Positions 7,901 to 17,137 of a stretch of DNA of 64,000 nucleotides are shown here, piece after piece. The stretch's first letter is position 1, and each line of letters opens with the position of its first letter. This stretch comes from Candidatus Hydrogenedentota bacterium (GTDB lineage Bacteria; Hydrogenedentota; Hydrogenedentia; Hydrogenedentales; SLHB01): the NCBI GenBank assembly GCA_029552745.1, contig JAKPDK010000160.1:62001-126000 (forward strand), in the 5' to 3' direction. Both the position numbers and the translations under genes were made by a program. The notes beneath the pieces are model-generated. The model was not told the DNA's origin and did no database searches. It worked only from the letters and a program-made list of their open reading frames with translations.

Positions 7901-9282
7901 GCGTCTACAAACCCTGTGATATCCGAGGTCCGATTGAGGAGCTTACTCCAGAGCTTTATTATCGTTGGGGATGCGTACTTGGCTCCTTGCTGCCTGAAGG
8001 GGCACGCTGTGTCACAGGTGGTGATGTCCGCCCTTCAACCCGAGAATTTCTGCCTGCCCTGGAAAAAGGATTATGTGATACGGGTGCTCATGTAGTGTCT
8101 ACTGGCATACAGCCCACTCCCATAGTTTATTTCGTGAAAAGAACATTGCCCGCCCATGCTTGCGCCATTGTCACCGCATCGCACAGCCCTGCGGATGTGA
8201 ACGGCTTGAAATGGATGATTGGCGACCTGCCACCAGACGAGGACGATGTCAAACAGCTCCGGCAGTTAGCCGAAACTGCAGGCTGGAGTGTTCGCCGTAA
8301 AGGCACGGTAGAAACCTACGATCCTATCCAACAATATGGCGATTGGCTCAGAAACAACTTTCATTTGGCAAACGATGAACGCCTGCTGTCGGTAATTCTG
8401 GACTTCGGAAACGGTTGCTGGGCAAATTGCGGCGCCAGGTTGTACACCTCTGTTTTTCCAAAATTTGCCGTAAAAAGTATTAATTCCCATCCTGATGGAA
8501 TATTCCCATCCCGTGTCCCCGACTGCTCAAAACCGGAACACATGAAACAACTGGCAGAAAAGGTGCTGGAATATCATGCTGACCTGGGCATTGCTTTTGA
8601 CGGTGACGGTGACCGAGTGGGCTTTGTTGATGAGACGGGCACACCTTTAGTTGCGGAGGAAGCTACCTACATTCTTATTCAATCTTTTGGTGGTGATTTC
8701 TCAGGCGGCAGGTTTGTCTATGATCTGAAATTTTCAGACACAATTCCCGCAGCAGCAAGGGCGGCGGGTGCCAGTCCCATCCCAGAACGTAGTGGCCACA
8801 CATTCATACGAAGTCGGATGATTCAAGAAGATGCTCTGTTCGGAGCCGAAATCAGCGGACATTATTTTTATCGCGAGTTAAACTACGGCGATGATGGGTT
8901 GTTCACCGCCTGTCGCCTCACGGCGTATTTGACACGAACAGGGATCCCGTTTTCGAAATTACGAGAAAACGCCCCAAAACCTTTCATTACTCCGGACATC
9001 CGCCTGGAAGTTCAACCAGATGCTCATGCTTTTGTGGAAAGAGTGAAGCGCTTGTTTGCCGACCTGCCTCTGAGTTTTGTGGACGGGGTCCGCGTAGACT
9101 TCCCCACAGGTTGGGCGCTCGCTAGACCATCAGTCACAGAAAACAAAGTCACTTTCCGTTTTGAAGGCACCAGCCAAGAAAACTTAGGAAAAACGATCGC
9201 TTTTTTTACAGAACGACTCAAAGAACTACGCGAACCGTTACAGCCGCTGCTGGCTAAGCATTCCGCGCCAACTGAACCTTGA
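7897..9282 (+). CDS. phosphoglucomutase/phosphomannomutase family protein
   Basis: Moves a phosphate between C1 and C6 of a hexose (glucose or mannose phosphates), feeding nucleotide-sugar synthesis or glycan breakdown. The 461 residues carry all four family loops: the phosphoserine loop TASHSP with Ser95 (usual TASHNP), the Mg loop DGDGDR at 235-240, the sugar loop GAEISGH at 316-322, and the phosphate-binding RFEGTSQEN at about 421-429, where RxSGTEP is usual. The last loop and the Asn-to-Ser change make it a divergent member. It is coupled to the sugar kinase by ATGA overlap. Its 3' end overlaps the end of the facing mannosidase gene by 29 bases. Confidence 0.88.
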   Translation: MSVYKPCDIRGPIEELTPELYYRWGCVLGSLLPEGARCVTGGDVRPSTREFLPALEKGLCDTGAHVVSTGIQPTPIVYFVKRTLPAHACAIVTASHSPADVNGLKWMIGDLPPDEDDVKQLRQLAETAGWSVRRKGTVETYDPIQQYGDWLRNNFHLANDERLLSVILDFGNGCWANCGARLYTSVFPKFAVKSINSHPDGIFPSRVPDCSKPEHMKQLAEKVLEYHADLGIAFDGDGDRVGFVDETGTPLVAEEATYILIQSFGGDFSGGRFVYDLKFSDTIPAAARAAGASPIPERSGHTFIRSRMIQEDALFGAEISGHYFYRELNYGDDGLFTACRLTAYLTRTGIPFSKLRENAPKPFITPDIRLEVQPDAHAFVERVKRLFADLPLSFVDGVRVDFPTGWALARPSVTENKVTFRFEGTSQENLGKTIAFFTERLKELREPLQPLLAKHSAPTEP

Positions 9283-12200
9283 ATGTCCTTATCTCAAAAG
9301 GTTTGATGTAAAAACGAATAGAATGGCCAGACCACTCTACCGGTACGTCATTTTCTTCCATGAGATCACATTCCACTGCCGATTCCAAACACGTGCCAAA
9401 AGTCAACTCCACGGGACCGCGCTGCCCATACGCTTCGTATACCCGGACGATCAGGTGATCCGAATCCTCACAACGCTTCACCGTATGGATGATCACATTT
9501 TCGGCACTTGTTGATGCGAAGGAATACGCGGAGGGCAAAGGTCCCGACTGCGCTTTTGTCCTCGCCGTTCGCAGCGGGACGTTCAATTCGAAAGCCTCTT
9601 GTACCGTGCGAGTACGCCATGTACCCGCGTGCGGATATATGGAATACACAAAATCGTGCTGCCCTTCGTCCGCGTGCGGGTCAGGGCTAATGGGAGAACG
9701 CAACAACGATAATCGAAGGCAGTTCCCTTTTATGTCATATCCATACTTGCAGTCATTTAACAGACTGACTCCATAATTACCTTCTGAAAGATCCGCCCAC
9801 TTATGTCCTGTGACCTCAAAACGCGCCTTATCCCAATCCGTGTTGTTATGGGTAGGACGTTCAATTGCTGCAAATTGAATCTCGTAAGTCGCTCGAGAAG
9901 CACGTATATCCACAGGAAAAGCAACCTTCAGTAATGTGCGTTTCTCATGCCAGTCCACCCAAGTCACAAAGTCAACCCGTGATGTATGAGCATACATGAC
10001 GATGTCCTGCTCAATGGTGCTACGCTCTGTTCTTCTCTTAAAACGTAGCACAACTCGGATGGGACCATTCTCTACAAGTTCAAGTTTCTCAGCCGGCGAC
10101 GGCTCCCACCAGACGTCTGCAAAATTAAAGTCGATATCCCAAGCATCATTTCGCGCAGGGCGATCATCAAATAATTGCAAAACATTCCCACGCTCACCTT
10201 TTTCCAAAATATCCCTGTCTCTTTTCAAATCCTGTATACGGGTCAAGGTACCCGAACCATCAACACAAATTCGAAGAAATTCGTTTTCAAGCTCGGCAAA
10301 CTGCTTCCCGTGGATGTCTTCACCCACCCGTCCTCTAACCGGCTGGATCCGGGGATATGACCGGGCTGAATTCGGCTCGCGTTTTGTAACAACCTCATAG
10401 ACGCTGTACCCCAAAGGAGGAACCTCTCCCGCAAGGAAGAGCAGTTCGCCCGCCTCCGACTCTTGTGTCAGACATTCCTCTCCTCTGCAATTAACGACTC
10501 GAACGTCTTCGCCCCAAGCGGTACCGGAAAGAAGTGCCACATCCGTCCGAACCCATGGCAAGGTGTTAAAAACCACTACAGGCGCCTCCGCTCCACCCGT
10601 ATCAACCAACGACAAGATATGTTCCGCCGCCCGGTTCAATGCCTGTTCCGTCAGCGCTCGAGCTGCTGCGTAGTCTTCCTCAGCCACTTTATAGACCTCT
10701 GTTATTGAAGAACCGGGGAGGATATCATGAAATTGGTTCAGCAATACCTTCTTCCAAGCGGCGTTTATGGCTTCTTGTTCATAAAGCCCCCCGTACAGCG
10801 TGGAGACACTATTGAAAAACTCGGCATCTCGAAGCAACAATTCGCATTTACGGTTGTTCCGTTTCGTTCGCGCCTGAGTTGTCTGACACCCACGATGTAA
10901 TTCGAGATATAATTCCCCATTCCATACAGGCAGCGTCTCCGTCGGACATCTGCGCTTCATCTCATCGAGACAATCTTGCATTCTTCCAAACTTACAACGT
11001 GGAACGCCCGCGATGTCCCCCAATCTCCTGCCCGTCTCGATCATGTCAACGGTTGGGCCGCCGCCGCCATCTCCGTAGCCGTAGCTGAAGGGAAGCATAT
11101 CGACGCGATCTTTCTGTGCGAATTGCTCCCATTGCATCATTAACTGCGGCAACCGTATTGGTGGATCATAGTTCAACGGTGGAATCAGACACGCTATGCG
11201 GGTACCGTCCGGTCCCTCCCATTGAAAATAATCATAGGGAAACTTGGTAAACTCTGACCAATTGATCTTGTTAGTCACGAACGTGTCGATCTGCGCCTTA
11301 CGGAGGATCTGCGGCAACGCCCAGCTGTCGCCAAACGTGTCGGGCAACCACGCCGTCCGTGTATGTATACCAAACTCTTTCCGGAAAAACCGATTGCCAA
11401 ATAAGAGTTGTCGGACAAAGGATTCCCCGCAAGGAACATTGCAGTCCGATTCCACATACATTCCCCCTATGGGCTCCCAACGCCCTTCTGCCACTCTCTC
11501 TCTGATCTGTTGAAATACTTCAGGATAGTGCTCCTTTATCCACTCCAGTTGCGCCGGCTGGCTCGCCATAAACAAGAAATCTGGATATCGCTCCATCAAA
11601 CGCAGCACAGTTGAAAAAGTTCTTCCGCACTTACGCCGAGTCTCCCTGAGTGGCCAAAGCCAAGCCGTATCAATATGAGATTGCCCCACGAGAACAAGAT
11701 TGCCCATATCGCCGGCATTGCGGAACTGTTCTAAACCATGTTTCAATTCTTCCCGTGCTTCCGTGAGCGACTCGTAATATTGAGTAGAGCCGGGATGACG
11801 AAGGTCAATCCGCTTGATTGTTTTCTCCAATAAGGCCAGAAGTCGACGACGGATTACAGACTCCTTGGGCAGAACGGACACAACCTCGAGCACAACCTGA
11901 AAATCCCAATAGACATCCCAAGAATTCTTATCAAAGACTGCAATATCCGCGTACCCAAATTCGTGGTATGCATCGTGTTGCACACTGGGAACCGACTCCA
12001 GATGAACACAAAACTGTTCCCCTCCCTGTGCGTTCTCCGAAAGAAAAACCGCGTCTCGTTTTGAGTCTATACCTTGAAAAGGCGTCCCATTCAGGTAGAC
12101 GAGTGACTCTCCACCGGGGCGAATCAACGCCACCACGGGCATGCCCCGCATAGATTCGGGAATCGTGACCGTCATTCTGAACCATGTTGTCTGGTCAAAA

Positions 12201-12397
12201 CCGCCCCAACGCGAATGAACAGCAAAAGGCTGCCAACCGTCTTCCGGTGGACGCTCCGGGCCACGTCCTCTCCCGGTAACGCAATAGTCAATTAGTTCGA
12301 TAGGCGTCCGTTGTTGATAAAACAATTCTTCGACTTCGCGTAAACGATTCCTAATCTGCCGAATTACAATTTCACGTTCAGCTTCAAAACACTGCAT
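9254..12397 (-). CDS. alpha-mannosidase, GH38 (copy A)
   Basis: Cleaves alpha-mannose from glycans; probably cytoplasmic since no signal peptide is seen. The frame opens further upstream inside its neighbour, but AGGA lies 5 bases before the ATG at 12397, giving 1047 residues. An N-terminal sandwich domain precedes the catalytic barrel. Zinc ligands His241 and Asp243 lie in SHIDTAWLWP, nucleophile Asp353 in PDTFG, and the fourth ligand His501 in ELHRGCQT. It resembles the cytosolic (MAN2C1-like) type. It follows copy B after 7 bases. The stop codon of copy B (TAG) lies inside this gene's ribosome binding site (TTTAGGAAAC), so translation is probably coupled. Confidence 0.92.
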   Translation of the reverse strand: MQCFEAEREIVIRQIRNRLREVEELFYQQRTPIELIDYCVTGRGRGPERPPEDGWQPFAVHSRWGGFDQTTWFRMTVTIPESMRGMPVVALIRPGGESLVYLNGTPFQGIDSKRDAVFLSENAQGGEQFCVHLESVPSVQHDAYHEFGYADIAVFDKNSWDVYWDFQVVLEVVSVLPKESVIRRRLLALLEKTIKRIDLRHPGSTQYYESLTEAREELKHGLEQFRNAGDMGNLVLVGQSHIDTAWLWPLRETRRKCGRTFSTVLRLMERYPDFLFMASQPAQLEWIKEHYPEVFQQIRERVAEGRWEPIGGMYVESDCNVPCGESFVRQLLFGNRFFRKEFGIHTRTAWLPDTFGDSWALPQILRKAQIDTFVTNKINWSEFTKFPYDYFQWEGPDGTRIACLIPPLNYDPPIRLPQLMMQWEQFAQKDRVDMLPFSYGYGDGGGGPTVDMIETGRRLGDIAGVPRCKFGRMQDCLDEMKRRCPTETLPVWNGELYLELHRGCQTTQARTKRNNRKCELLLRDAEFFNSVSTLYGGLYEQEAINAAWKKVLLNQFHDILPGSSITEVYKVAEEDYAAARALTEQALNRAAEHILSLVDTGGAEAPVVVFNTLPWVRTDVALLSGTAWGEDVRVVNCRGEECLTQESEAGELLFLAGEVPPLGYSVYEVVTKREPNSARSYPRIQPVRGRVGEDIHGKQFAELENEFLRICVDGSGTLTRIQDLKRDRDILEKGERGNVLQLFDDRPARNDAWDIDFNFADVWWEPSPAEKLELVENGPIRVVLRFKRRTERSTIEQDIVMYAHTSRVDFVTWVDWHEKRTLLKVAFPVDIRASRATYEIQFAAIERPTHNNTDWDKARFEVTGHKWADLSEGNYGVSLLNDCKYGYDIKGNCLRLSLLRSPISPDPHADEGQHDFVYSIYPHAGTWRTRTVQEAFELNVPLRTARTKAQSGPLPSAYSFASTSAENVIIHTVKRCEDSDHLIVRVYEAYGQRGPVELTFGTCLESAVECDLMEENDVPVEWSGHSIRFYIKPFEIRTFKVQLARNA

Positions 12398-12404
12398 AAG
12401 TTTC

Positions 12405-15400
12405 CTAAACCTTCTTCGTTCGTAGCTTCGTGGATTTAGACACAAATAATAACTTGAACGTTTTGATCTCGAACGGCAAAACCGAAAATTCGAAACCACT
12501 ATTGTTCGATTTCAAGCGCCTGTCGTTTTCCTCCATCAGGTCGCACTCAGAAACCTCCAGGAGAGGCAAAGAGAATTCCAATCTAACTTTCGCGTGATTC
12601 CCATAAGGCTCGTATAACCGCAAAATAACGTGTTCAGAATCTTCTGCAAGTTTCACGGTATCAATTATGACGTCCTCCGGTTCCATACCGACAAGCAGCC
12701 CTGACATATCGCCAAAAGATATCGTCACGCTACCAGGCAACGCCATCAAGGGCACATTAAGCTCGTAGGCTTCCCGAACTGTTTCACTTCTCCAGTCTCC
12801 TGGATGAGGTAAGAGGGAATATGTGAACTCATGTTCCCCTTCATCTGCTGTGGGATCGGGGTCGACGGGAGAACGTAAGAGGGATATTCTCAAAACGTTG
12901 TCTTTAATGTCATACCCATATTTGCAATCGTTTAAGAGACTAACACCGTAGTCTCCCTCAGATAGGTCTGCCCATTTTTGCGCGGGAACCTCAAACTGTG
13001 CGGCGTCGAATTCGCGACTGCGGTGCGTTGGTCGTTCAATAGCACCGAATTGTACCTCATAGGTTGCAAACGATGATCGCACATCCACGGGGAATGCCGC
13101 TTTCAGCAAGGTCCGTTTTTCGTGCCAATGAACTCGCGTAACAAAGTCAATTCGTGGAGAACCCGCGTCTAACCGAATGTCCTGAATAATCCGGCTTCGG
13201 TTCCATGCAGCTGTGACCCTCACAATAGCCCTGAGTGGTCCGCTCTCCACCACTTCGATCGACTCGATATCTTGTTTATCAAAGGTCCGCCGCTTTTGCT
13301 CAAAATTGAAGTCAATGTCCCACGCTTCCCAAACATGCGGAAAATCTTCAAAGAACTGCAAGACATTCGCCTCACTTCCCTGGGGTAACACGTCTCTTCC
13401 AAATCGTTTGTCATAGACGCGTTGCAGTGTGCCCCTATCTGTAAGTTCTACGCGAATCAACTCGTTTTCTATCGAATGAACATTTGCAGTTACACCACCT
13501 TCATTCCCCGCCTCGCTTTCGCCTGAAACGAGCCGGTACGTTGCCCAACCTAACGGGGGCACATCTTCGGCTTTGAAAACGATGCGGTTCGCGCCCAGGC
13601 GTTGGAGTGACACACGGACACCGTCTTCATTCTCCAATACAAAATCAGCTTTCGGTAATTTACCTTCAAACTCCACAAGTCCTGACCTTGCCCACGAAAG
13701 ACTGTTAAAAACGGCAAGAGAAGTCCACCTGTTTCCGGCACCTTTCTGAGGTACGAACACATTTAAAGCACGTTCCCGCAGATCCGCAGCCTGCTCGAAA
13801 AGTTCCGCGTAGACTTTATCTGACCAACGATACACTTCTGTAATCGATGTTCCAGGCAATATATCGTGAAATTGACAAGTCAACACCTGTTTCCAGCAGT
13901 CCCGGATCTCTTTTTTGCGGTAAGTACCCCCTCGAAGAAAAGCCAACGTGCTCCAGAGCTCGACATCCCTCATGAGAAGTTCCGCGCGGCGGTTATTCCG
14001 TTTGTTACGCGACTGGGAAGTCTGGCAACCTCGATGCAATTCAAAATAAAGCTCCCCGTTCCATACAGGCCTACGTTCTCTCGGACACTCTTGCGCCATT
14101 TGCTCCAACGCCACGGAAACCGTACCGAATTCACATTGCGGCAGTCCCACGATATTTTGGAGACGTTTCCCGTTCTCTATCATTTCCGGAGTTGGGCCAC
14201 CGCCTCCGTCGCCGTATCCAAACGGGAAAATAGTGGTATCCGCTCGGTCCTTTTCTTTAAAACGATTCCACTGTTCTGCGACCTGTTGGGCACATATATT
14301 GCCATTGTAATTGTAAGGACGTATGACCGTAACGCGCGACCCGTCCGTACCCTCCCATTCGAAAAAGGTGTAAGGAAACTCGGTATATTGATTCCAGTCC
14401 AGTTTAGAGGTGACGAGATAGTCTACTTGGGCTTTCTTCAGTATCTGGGGCAGAGCCCAACAATAACCGAAGGTGTCGGGTACCCACGCGACGCGGGAGT
14501 GGACGCCGAATTCCTCTCGGAAAAACCGATTTCCATACACGGCCTGACGAATTAAAGCCTCTCCTGAAGGAATGTTTAAGTCGGGTTCAACCCAAAAACA
14601 CCCGTTCGGCTCCCATCGTCCTTCTTTGACACGCCGTTTGATTTGTCGATACAAGTCTGGGTAATACGTCTTGACAAATTCATACTGAGCAGGTTGACTG
14701 CAAGAAAAATGGTACTCGGGGTACCGTTTCATCAAAGCCAAAACCGTGGAAAAAGTCCTTCCACATTTCCGCTGCGTCTCTCGAATGGGCCAAAGCCATG
14801 CCGTGTCAATATGGGAATGCCCCGTGAAAATCATTTTGCCGTTTAAGGGGGAGGAAGGAAATTCTTTCAGACCACCTCTCAATAATTCCGAAGCTTCTTT
14901 CAACGACCTGATGTATTTCTCTTCATCCGGGTGGGTACTTCCCCTCCAGGTTCTTGAAATGTGCTCTGTTCCATCGTCCCCAAAATTCAGCTCCACTTTC
15001 TTGATGGAGGCGTCAATAACATCCAACAGCCGCACGGCTGGTGCATAGTCCGCGGGTAGCACACGCCATGTCTCCAAGGCGACGCGGAAGTCCCAATAAG
15101 TCTCCCAGATTTCGCGATGAAAAATAGCAACATCTGCGTATTCAAAGACCCGGTGTTCATCAAATCGCGTCGAGGGTACAGACTCAAGAAGGATTTCGAA
15201 CAATTCCCCCTCTCGGGCATTTTCTGTCAGTAAAAGCCAATCCCTGCCATTGTCAATGCCTTGTGCCGGTTTCCCGTTAACATATGCCAACGACTCCCCT
15301 TGCGGACGCAAAAAAGCTACAACGGACCTTCCTTTCCAATCCCTAGGGACTTTCCACCGAAGGCGGAACCACGTGGTTTGATCGTACCCACCCCAAAAAC

Positions 15401-15584
15401 CCGGTACAGAAAAGGGCTTCCAACCTGTACGGGGAGGTCTTTCTGGTCCGCGTCCTTGTCCTGTAATCCGGTATTGGACCGTTGAAATAGCGGAACGTCT
15501 TGTGAAGATGGTCTTTTGAATCCTGCTCAACCGTGCGCGAATTTGGTCTGAGATTATTCTTCGTTCAACGGGGAAATTCGGCAT
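12405..15584 (-). CDS. alpha-mannosidase, GH38 (copy B)
   Basis: A 1059-residue paralogue of the next gene and first in the pair. Zinc ligands His258 and Asp260 (SHIDTAWLWP), nucleophile Asp370 (VPDTFG) and His517 (ELHRGCQT) are all present, so it should be active. It has no signal peptide. The two copies share the whole domain order and many blocks (GGYDQTTWFR/GGFDQTTWFR, RKCGRTFSTVL, YGDGGGGPT, SEGDYGVSLLND), which marks an old tandem duplication. TAGGA lies about 7 bases before the ATG. The upstream region carries a TTGACG hexamer at 15669-15674 (minus strand) and then the left end of the repeat element. Confidence 0.93.
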   Translation of the reverse strand: MPNFPVERRIISDQIRARLSRIQKTIFTRRSAISTVQYRITGQGRGPERPPRTGWKPFSVPGFWGGYDQTTWFRLRWKVPRDWKGRSVVAFLRPQGESLAYVNGKPAQGIDNGRDWLLLTENAREGELFEILLESVPSTRFDEHRVFEYADVAIFHREIWETYWDFRVALETWRVLPADYAPAVRLLDVIDASIKKVELNFGDDGTEHISRTWRGSTHPDEEKYIRSLKEASELLRGGLKEFPSSPLNGKMIFTGHSHIDTAWLWPIRETQRKCGRTFSTVLALMKRYPEYHFSCSQPAQYEFVKTYYPDLYRQIKRRVKEGRWEPNGCFWVEPDLNIPSGEALIRQAVYGNRFFREEFGVHSRVAWVPDTFGYCWALPQILKKAQVDYLVTSKLDWNQYTEFPYTFFEWEGTDGSRVTVIRPYNYNGNICAQQVAEQWNRFKEKDRADTTIFPFGYGDGGGGPTPEMIENGKRLQNIVGLPQCEFGTVSVALEQMAQECPRERRPVWNGELYFELHRGCQTSQSRNKRNNRRAELLMRDVELWSTLAFLRGGTYRKKEIRDCWKQVLTCQFHDILPGTSITEVYRWSDKVYAELFEQAADLRERALNVFVPQKGAGNRWTSLAVFNSLSWARSGLVEFEGKLPKADFVLENEDGVRVSLQRLGANRIVFKAEDVPPLGWATYRLVSGESEAGNEGGVTANVHSIENELIRVELTDRGTLQRVYDKRFGRDVLPQGSEANVLQFFEDFPHVWEAWDIDFNFEQKRRTFDKQDIESIEVVESGPLRAIVRVTAAWNRSRIIQDIRLDAGSPRIDFVTRVHWHEKRTLLKAAFPVDVRSSFATYEVQFGAIERPTHRSREFDAAQFEVPAQKWADLSEGDYGVSLLNDCKYGYDIKDNVLRISLLRSPVDPDPTADEGEHEFTYSLLPHPGDWRSETVREAYELNVPLMALPGSVTISFGDMSGLLVGMEPEDVIIDTVKLAEDSEHVILRLYEPYGNHAKVRLEFSLPLLEVSECDLMEENDRRLKSNNSGFEFSVLPFEIKTFKLLFVSKSTKLRTKKV

Positions 15585-15718
15585 AAAAAGATCCTACCTC
15601 TTAACAACAAAAAATTTGTCTTTCCATAGCCCAAGCGTACGTAGAAGAAGTAAAAAGGAAACTACTTCGTCAAGTCCTTGGTGGGCATTAAAAACTACGC
15701 CTTCGGATGGGATGAAAT
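15585..15718. other. upstream region of the mannosidase pair
   Basis: This stretch between the copy B start and the repeat element holds the ribosome binding site and a minus-strand TTGACG at 15674-15669 as a possible -35. The -10 that would go with it (TACTTC after 16 bases) is weak. Nothing else is seen. Confidence 0.35.
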
Positions 15719-15983
15719 CAAATTGTTGTATAAGTCCAGTACCCTTGGCACCTTTTGTTATGTTGGATGAGGAATTGAAGAGAGGACTTTCCATGAAAGT
15801 TATGAAGACAAAGGCACTGACGCCTGGCCTCATAGGTAGGTTTGATCTATCTATGCCCCCTTAGTCCCCGCACGCGGCGAAATGGCATCAATACGACACA
15901 ACCACAGTCAAGTCTATTCAAGTCTCCCGCACGCGGAGGGATAGCTCCCCACCGGGCCGTTCTTCTGTCATCCCTTCTTACTC

Positions 15984-16000
15984 CCCCGCATGCCGGGGGA
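15984..16000. repeat. GC-rich hairpin inside repeat copy 1
   Basis: CCCCCG and CGGGGG arms around a CATGC loop. It is the third of three CCCGCAyGCsGG units spaced 59 and 60 bases apart (15867, 15926, 15986). Confidence 0.45.
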
Positions 16001-16153
16001 CACAGGGGGGTGAACCCTGCACAGGGGATAGAAAGCTGTCCCCCGTTGTCATTGCGAGGAGCCCTGAAGGGGCGACGTGGGAATCCCCTTAGGTACCCGC
16101 AGATTACCCCGACCCATGCCCCGTGTCATCTTGCGCTACGCGGTTGAGGGGAA

Positions 16154-16173
16154 GGGCGAGGCATGCCTCGCCC
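16154..16173. repeat. perfect 20-bp palindrome
   Basis: GGGCGAGGCATGCCTCGCCC is its own reverse complement. It sits in the loop of the inner hairpin of repeat copy 1 and is followed by CTACAAG. The other copy has GGGCGC...GCGCCC followed by TACAAG at the matching place. Confidence 0.6.
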
Positions 16174-16384
16174 CTACAAGGGGGATAGACTCGCTCCTCG
16201 CAATGACAACCGGGCGTACAAGCCTGGTCTAAGTCCTCGATGCAGTGCCAAAGCTTTGTGAACTTATGCACTTGTTCTAACGAGAGAAAGAAAATAGGCT
16301 AATGTCATTGAAAACAAAACACAGCGTGCCGCGACAAAGAATATGTTTCGAAGAAGTTCGAGACGCCCCTGAAATCGCGTCAAT

Positions 16385-17137
16385 TCACTGGGCTATGATG
16401 GCAAGGGAAGCCACACACCGGGGAAAAACGTCAAGGTCCATCATGTAAACTCGCCCCCGGATTCCAAGCGACAGAGGGTCGTCCGGTAGAGACGCCGGCG
16501 ACATAGGGACAAGATGCCAGTCTATGTTTCTCGTTGGGTACCGAGCGCCTTTGCCATACGCTTTTAGCGTAGCTTCCCTCCGGCACCAAATCTTATAGAA
16601 ACGCTCCAATCGCTTCGATTCATCTCCGGAATCCACCCACTCATAATCCAACGGAGAAAAAAGTGATTGCAAAACGTGATCGATATTCTGCCGCTGAGCC
16701 ACTACCTCGATATCTACACCAATTTCTCTATTCCGCGACACGCCAATGAGAATTTTGTCCCCAGCATGGCTGATACTAAATCCCCACCTAGCTTGTGCAA
16801 CAGGATTTTTGACGAAAGGTTTTCCATTGGGTGAGTAATCAAACTCGATCGCAGATACTGGAACGGCATATAGATCGGCAAGAATAAGCCGCAAGGCAGA
16901 TCGGGCAGCTGTAAAATGCCGTCTTGCACGTTCGTCCTTCATGGCCGTCGCTCGGTCCCTTTCTTCGGAGGACAGAAATGCCATGGCCGTACGGATGTCG
17001 AAGTTTTTGTCGAGGAAAAACATGTAGACGTGCGTTTGGAGCTCGTAAAAATATTGAGTATTGTTGGACAAACGTAAGGTTGGAATTAACTCTGGCAGGC
17101 TCGGTTCATTTATCTTTGTCGTTTTTTTCATCATCAA
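16385..17137 (-). CDS. Sfp-type 4'-phosphopantetheinyl transferase
   Basis: Transfers phosphopantetheine from CoA to a serine on a carrier protein (ACP or PCP). At 250 residues it fits the Sfp/Gsp class. The magnesium-binding GVDIE (Asp142, Glu144) and the WxxxE...K motif (Trp184, Glu188, Lys192, in WCRREATLKAYGKG) are present; the usual Lys before Glu188 is Arg here. Its start lies 32 bases inside the end of corA. No polyketide synthase, NRPS or carrier gene lies in the window, so its target is elsewhere. It may serve as the cell's only transferase if no AcpS exists. Confidence 0.88.
   Translation of the reverse strand: MMMKKTTKINEPSLPELIPTLRLSNNTQYFYELQTHVYMFFLDKNFDIRTAMAFLSSEERDRATAMKDERARRHFTAARSALRLILADLYAVPVSAIEFDYSPNGKPFVKNPVAQARWGFSISHAGDKILIGVSRNREIGVDIEVVAQRQNIDHVLQSLFSPLDYEWVDSGDESKRLERFYKIWCRREATLKAYGKGARYPTRNIDWHLVPMSPASLPDDPLSLGIRGRVYMMDLDVFPRCVASLAIIAQ

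Larger units (their letters stand above)
15719..16270. repeat. MITE-like repeat element, copy 1
   Basis: About 552 bases of non-coding DNA that share both ends and an inner block, in the same orientation, with 49577-49998. The left ~110 bases match the other copy without indels at roughly four in five positions by eye. The right ~65 bases (from CCTGGTCT to CTTATGCA) match better still. The left end (TGTATAAGTCCA...CTTGGCAC, 15727-15751) is an imperfect inverted repeat of the right end (TGCATAAGTTCA...CTTTGGCAC read from the other strand, 16270-16246). Inside lies an inverted repeat GTCATTGCGAGGAG (16048-16061) / CTCCTCGCAATGAC (16194-16207). This copy carries about 120 extra G/C-rich bases between the left end and the inner hairpin. 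It encodes no transposase. Confidence 0.7.

Noticed and set aside
12398-12499. Longer N-terminus of GH38 copy A (start 12499)
   Set aside because: The extra 34 residues lie inside copy B and are Arg/Ser-rich; the ATG at 12397 has a well-placed ribosome binding site.
13866-14555. 229-residue plus-strand reading frame
   Set aside because: It lies opposite GH38 copy B, whose catalytic motifs are intact; it is a shadow.
15863-16010. CRISPR array call
   Set aside because: Three degenerate units match over only 11-12 bases and there are no cas genes, so I report it only as an observation.
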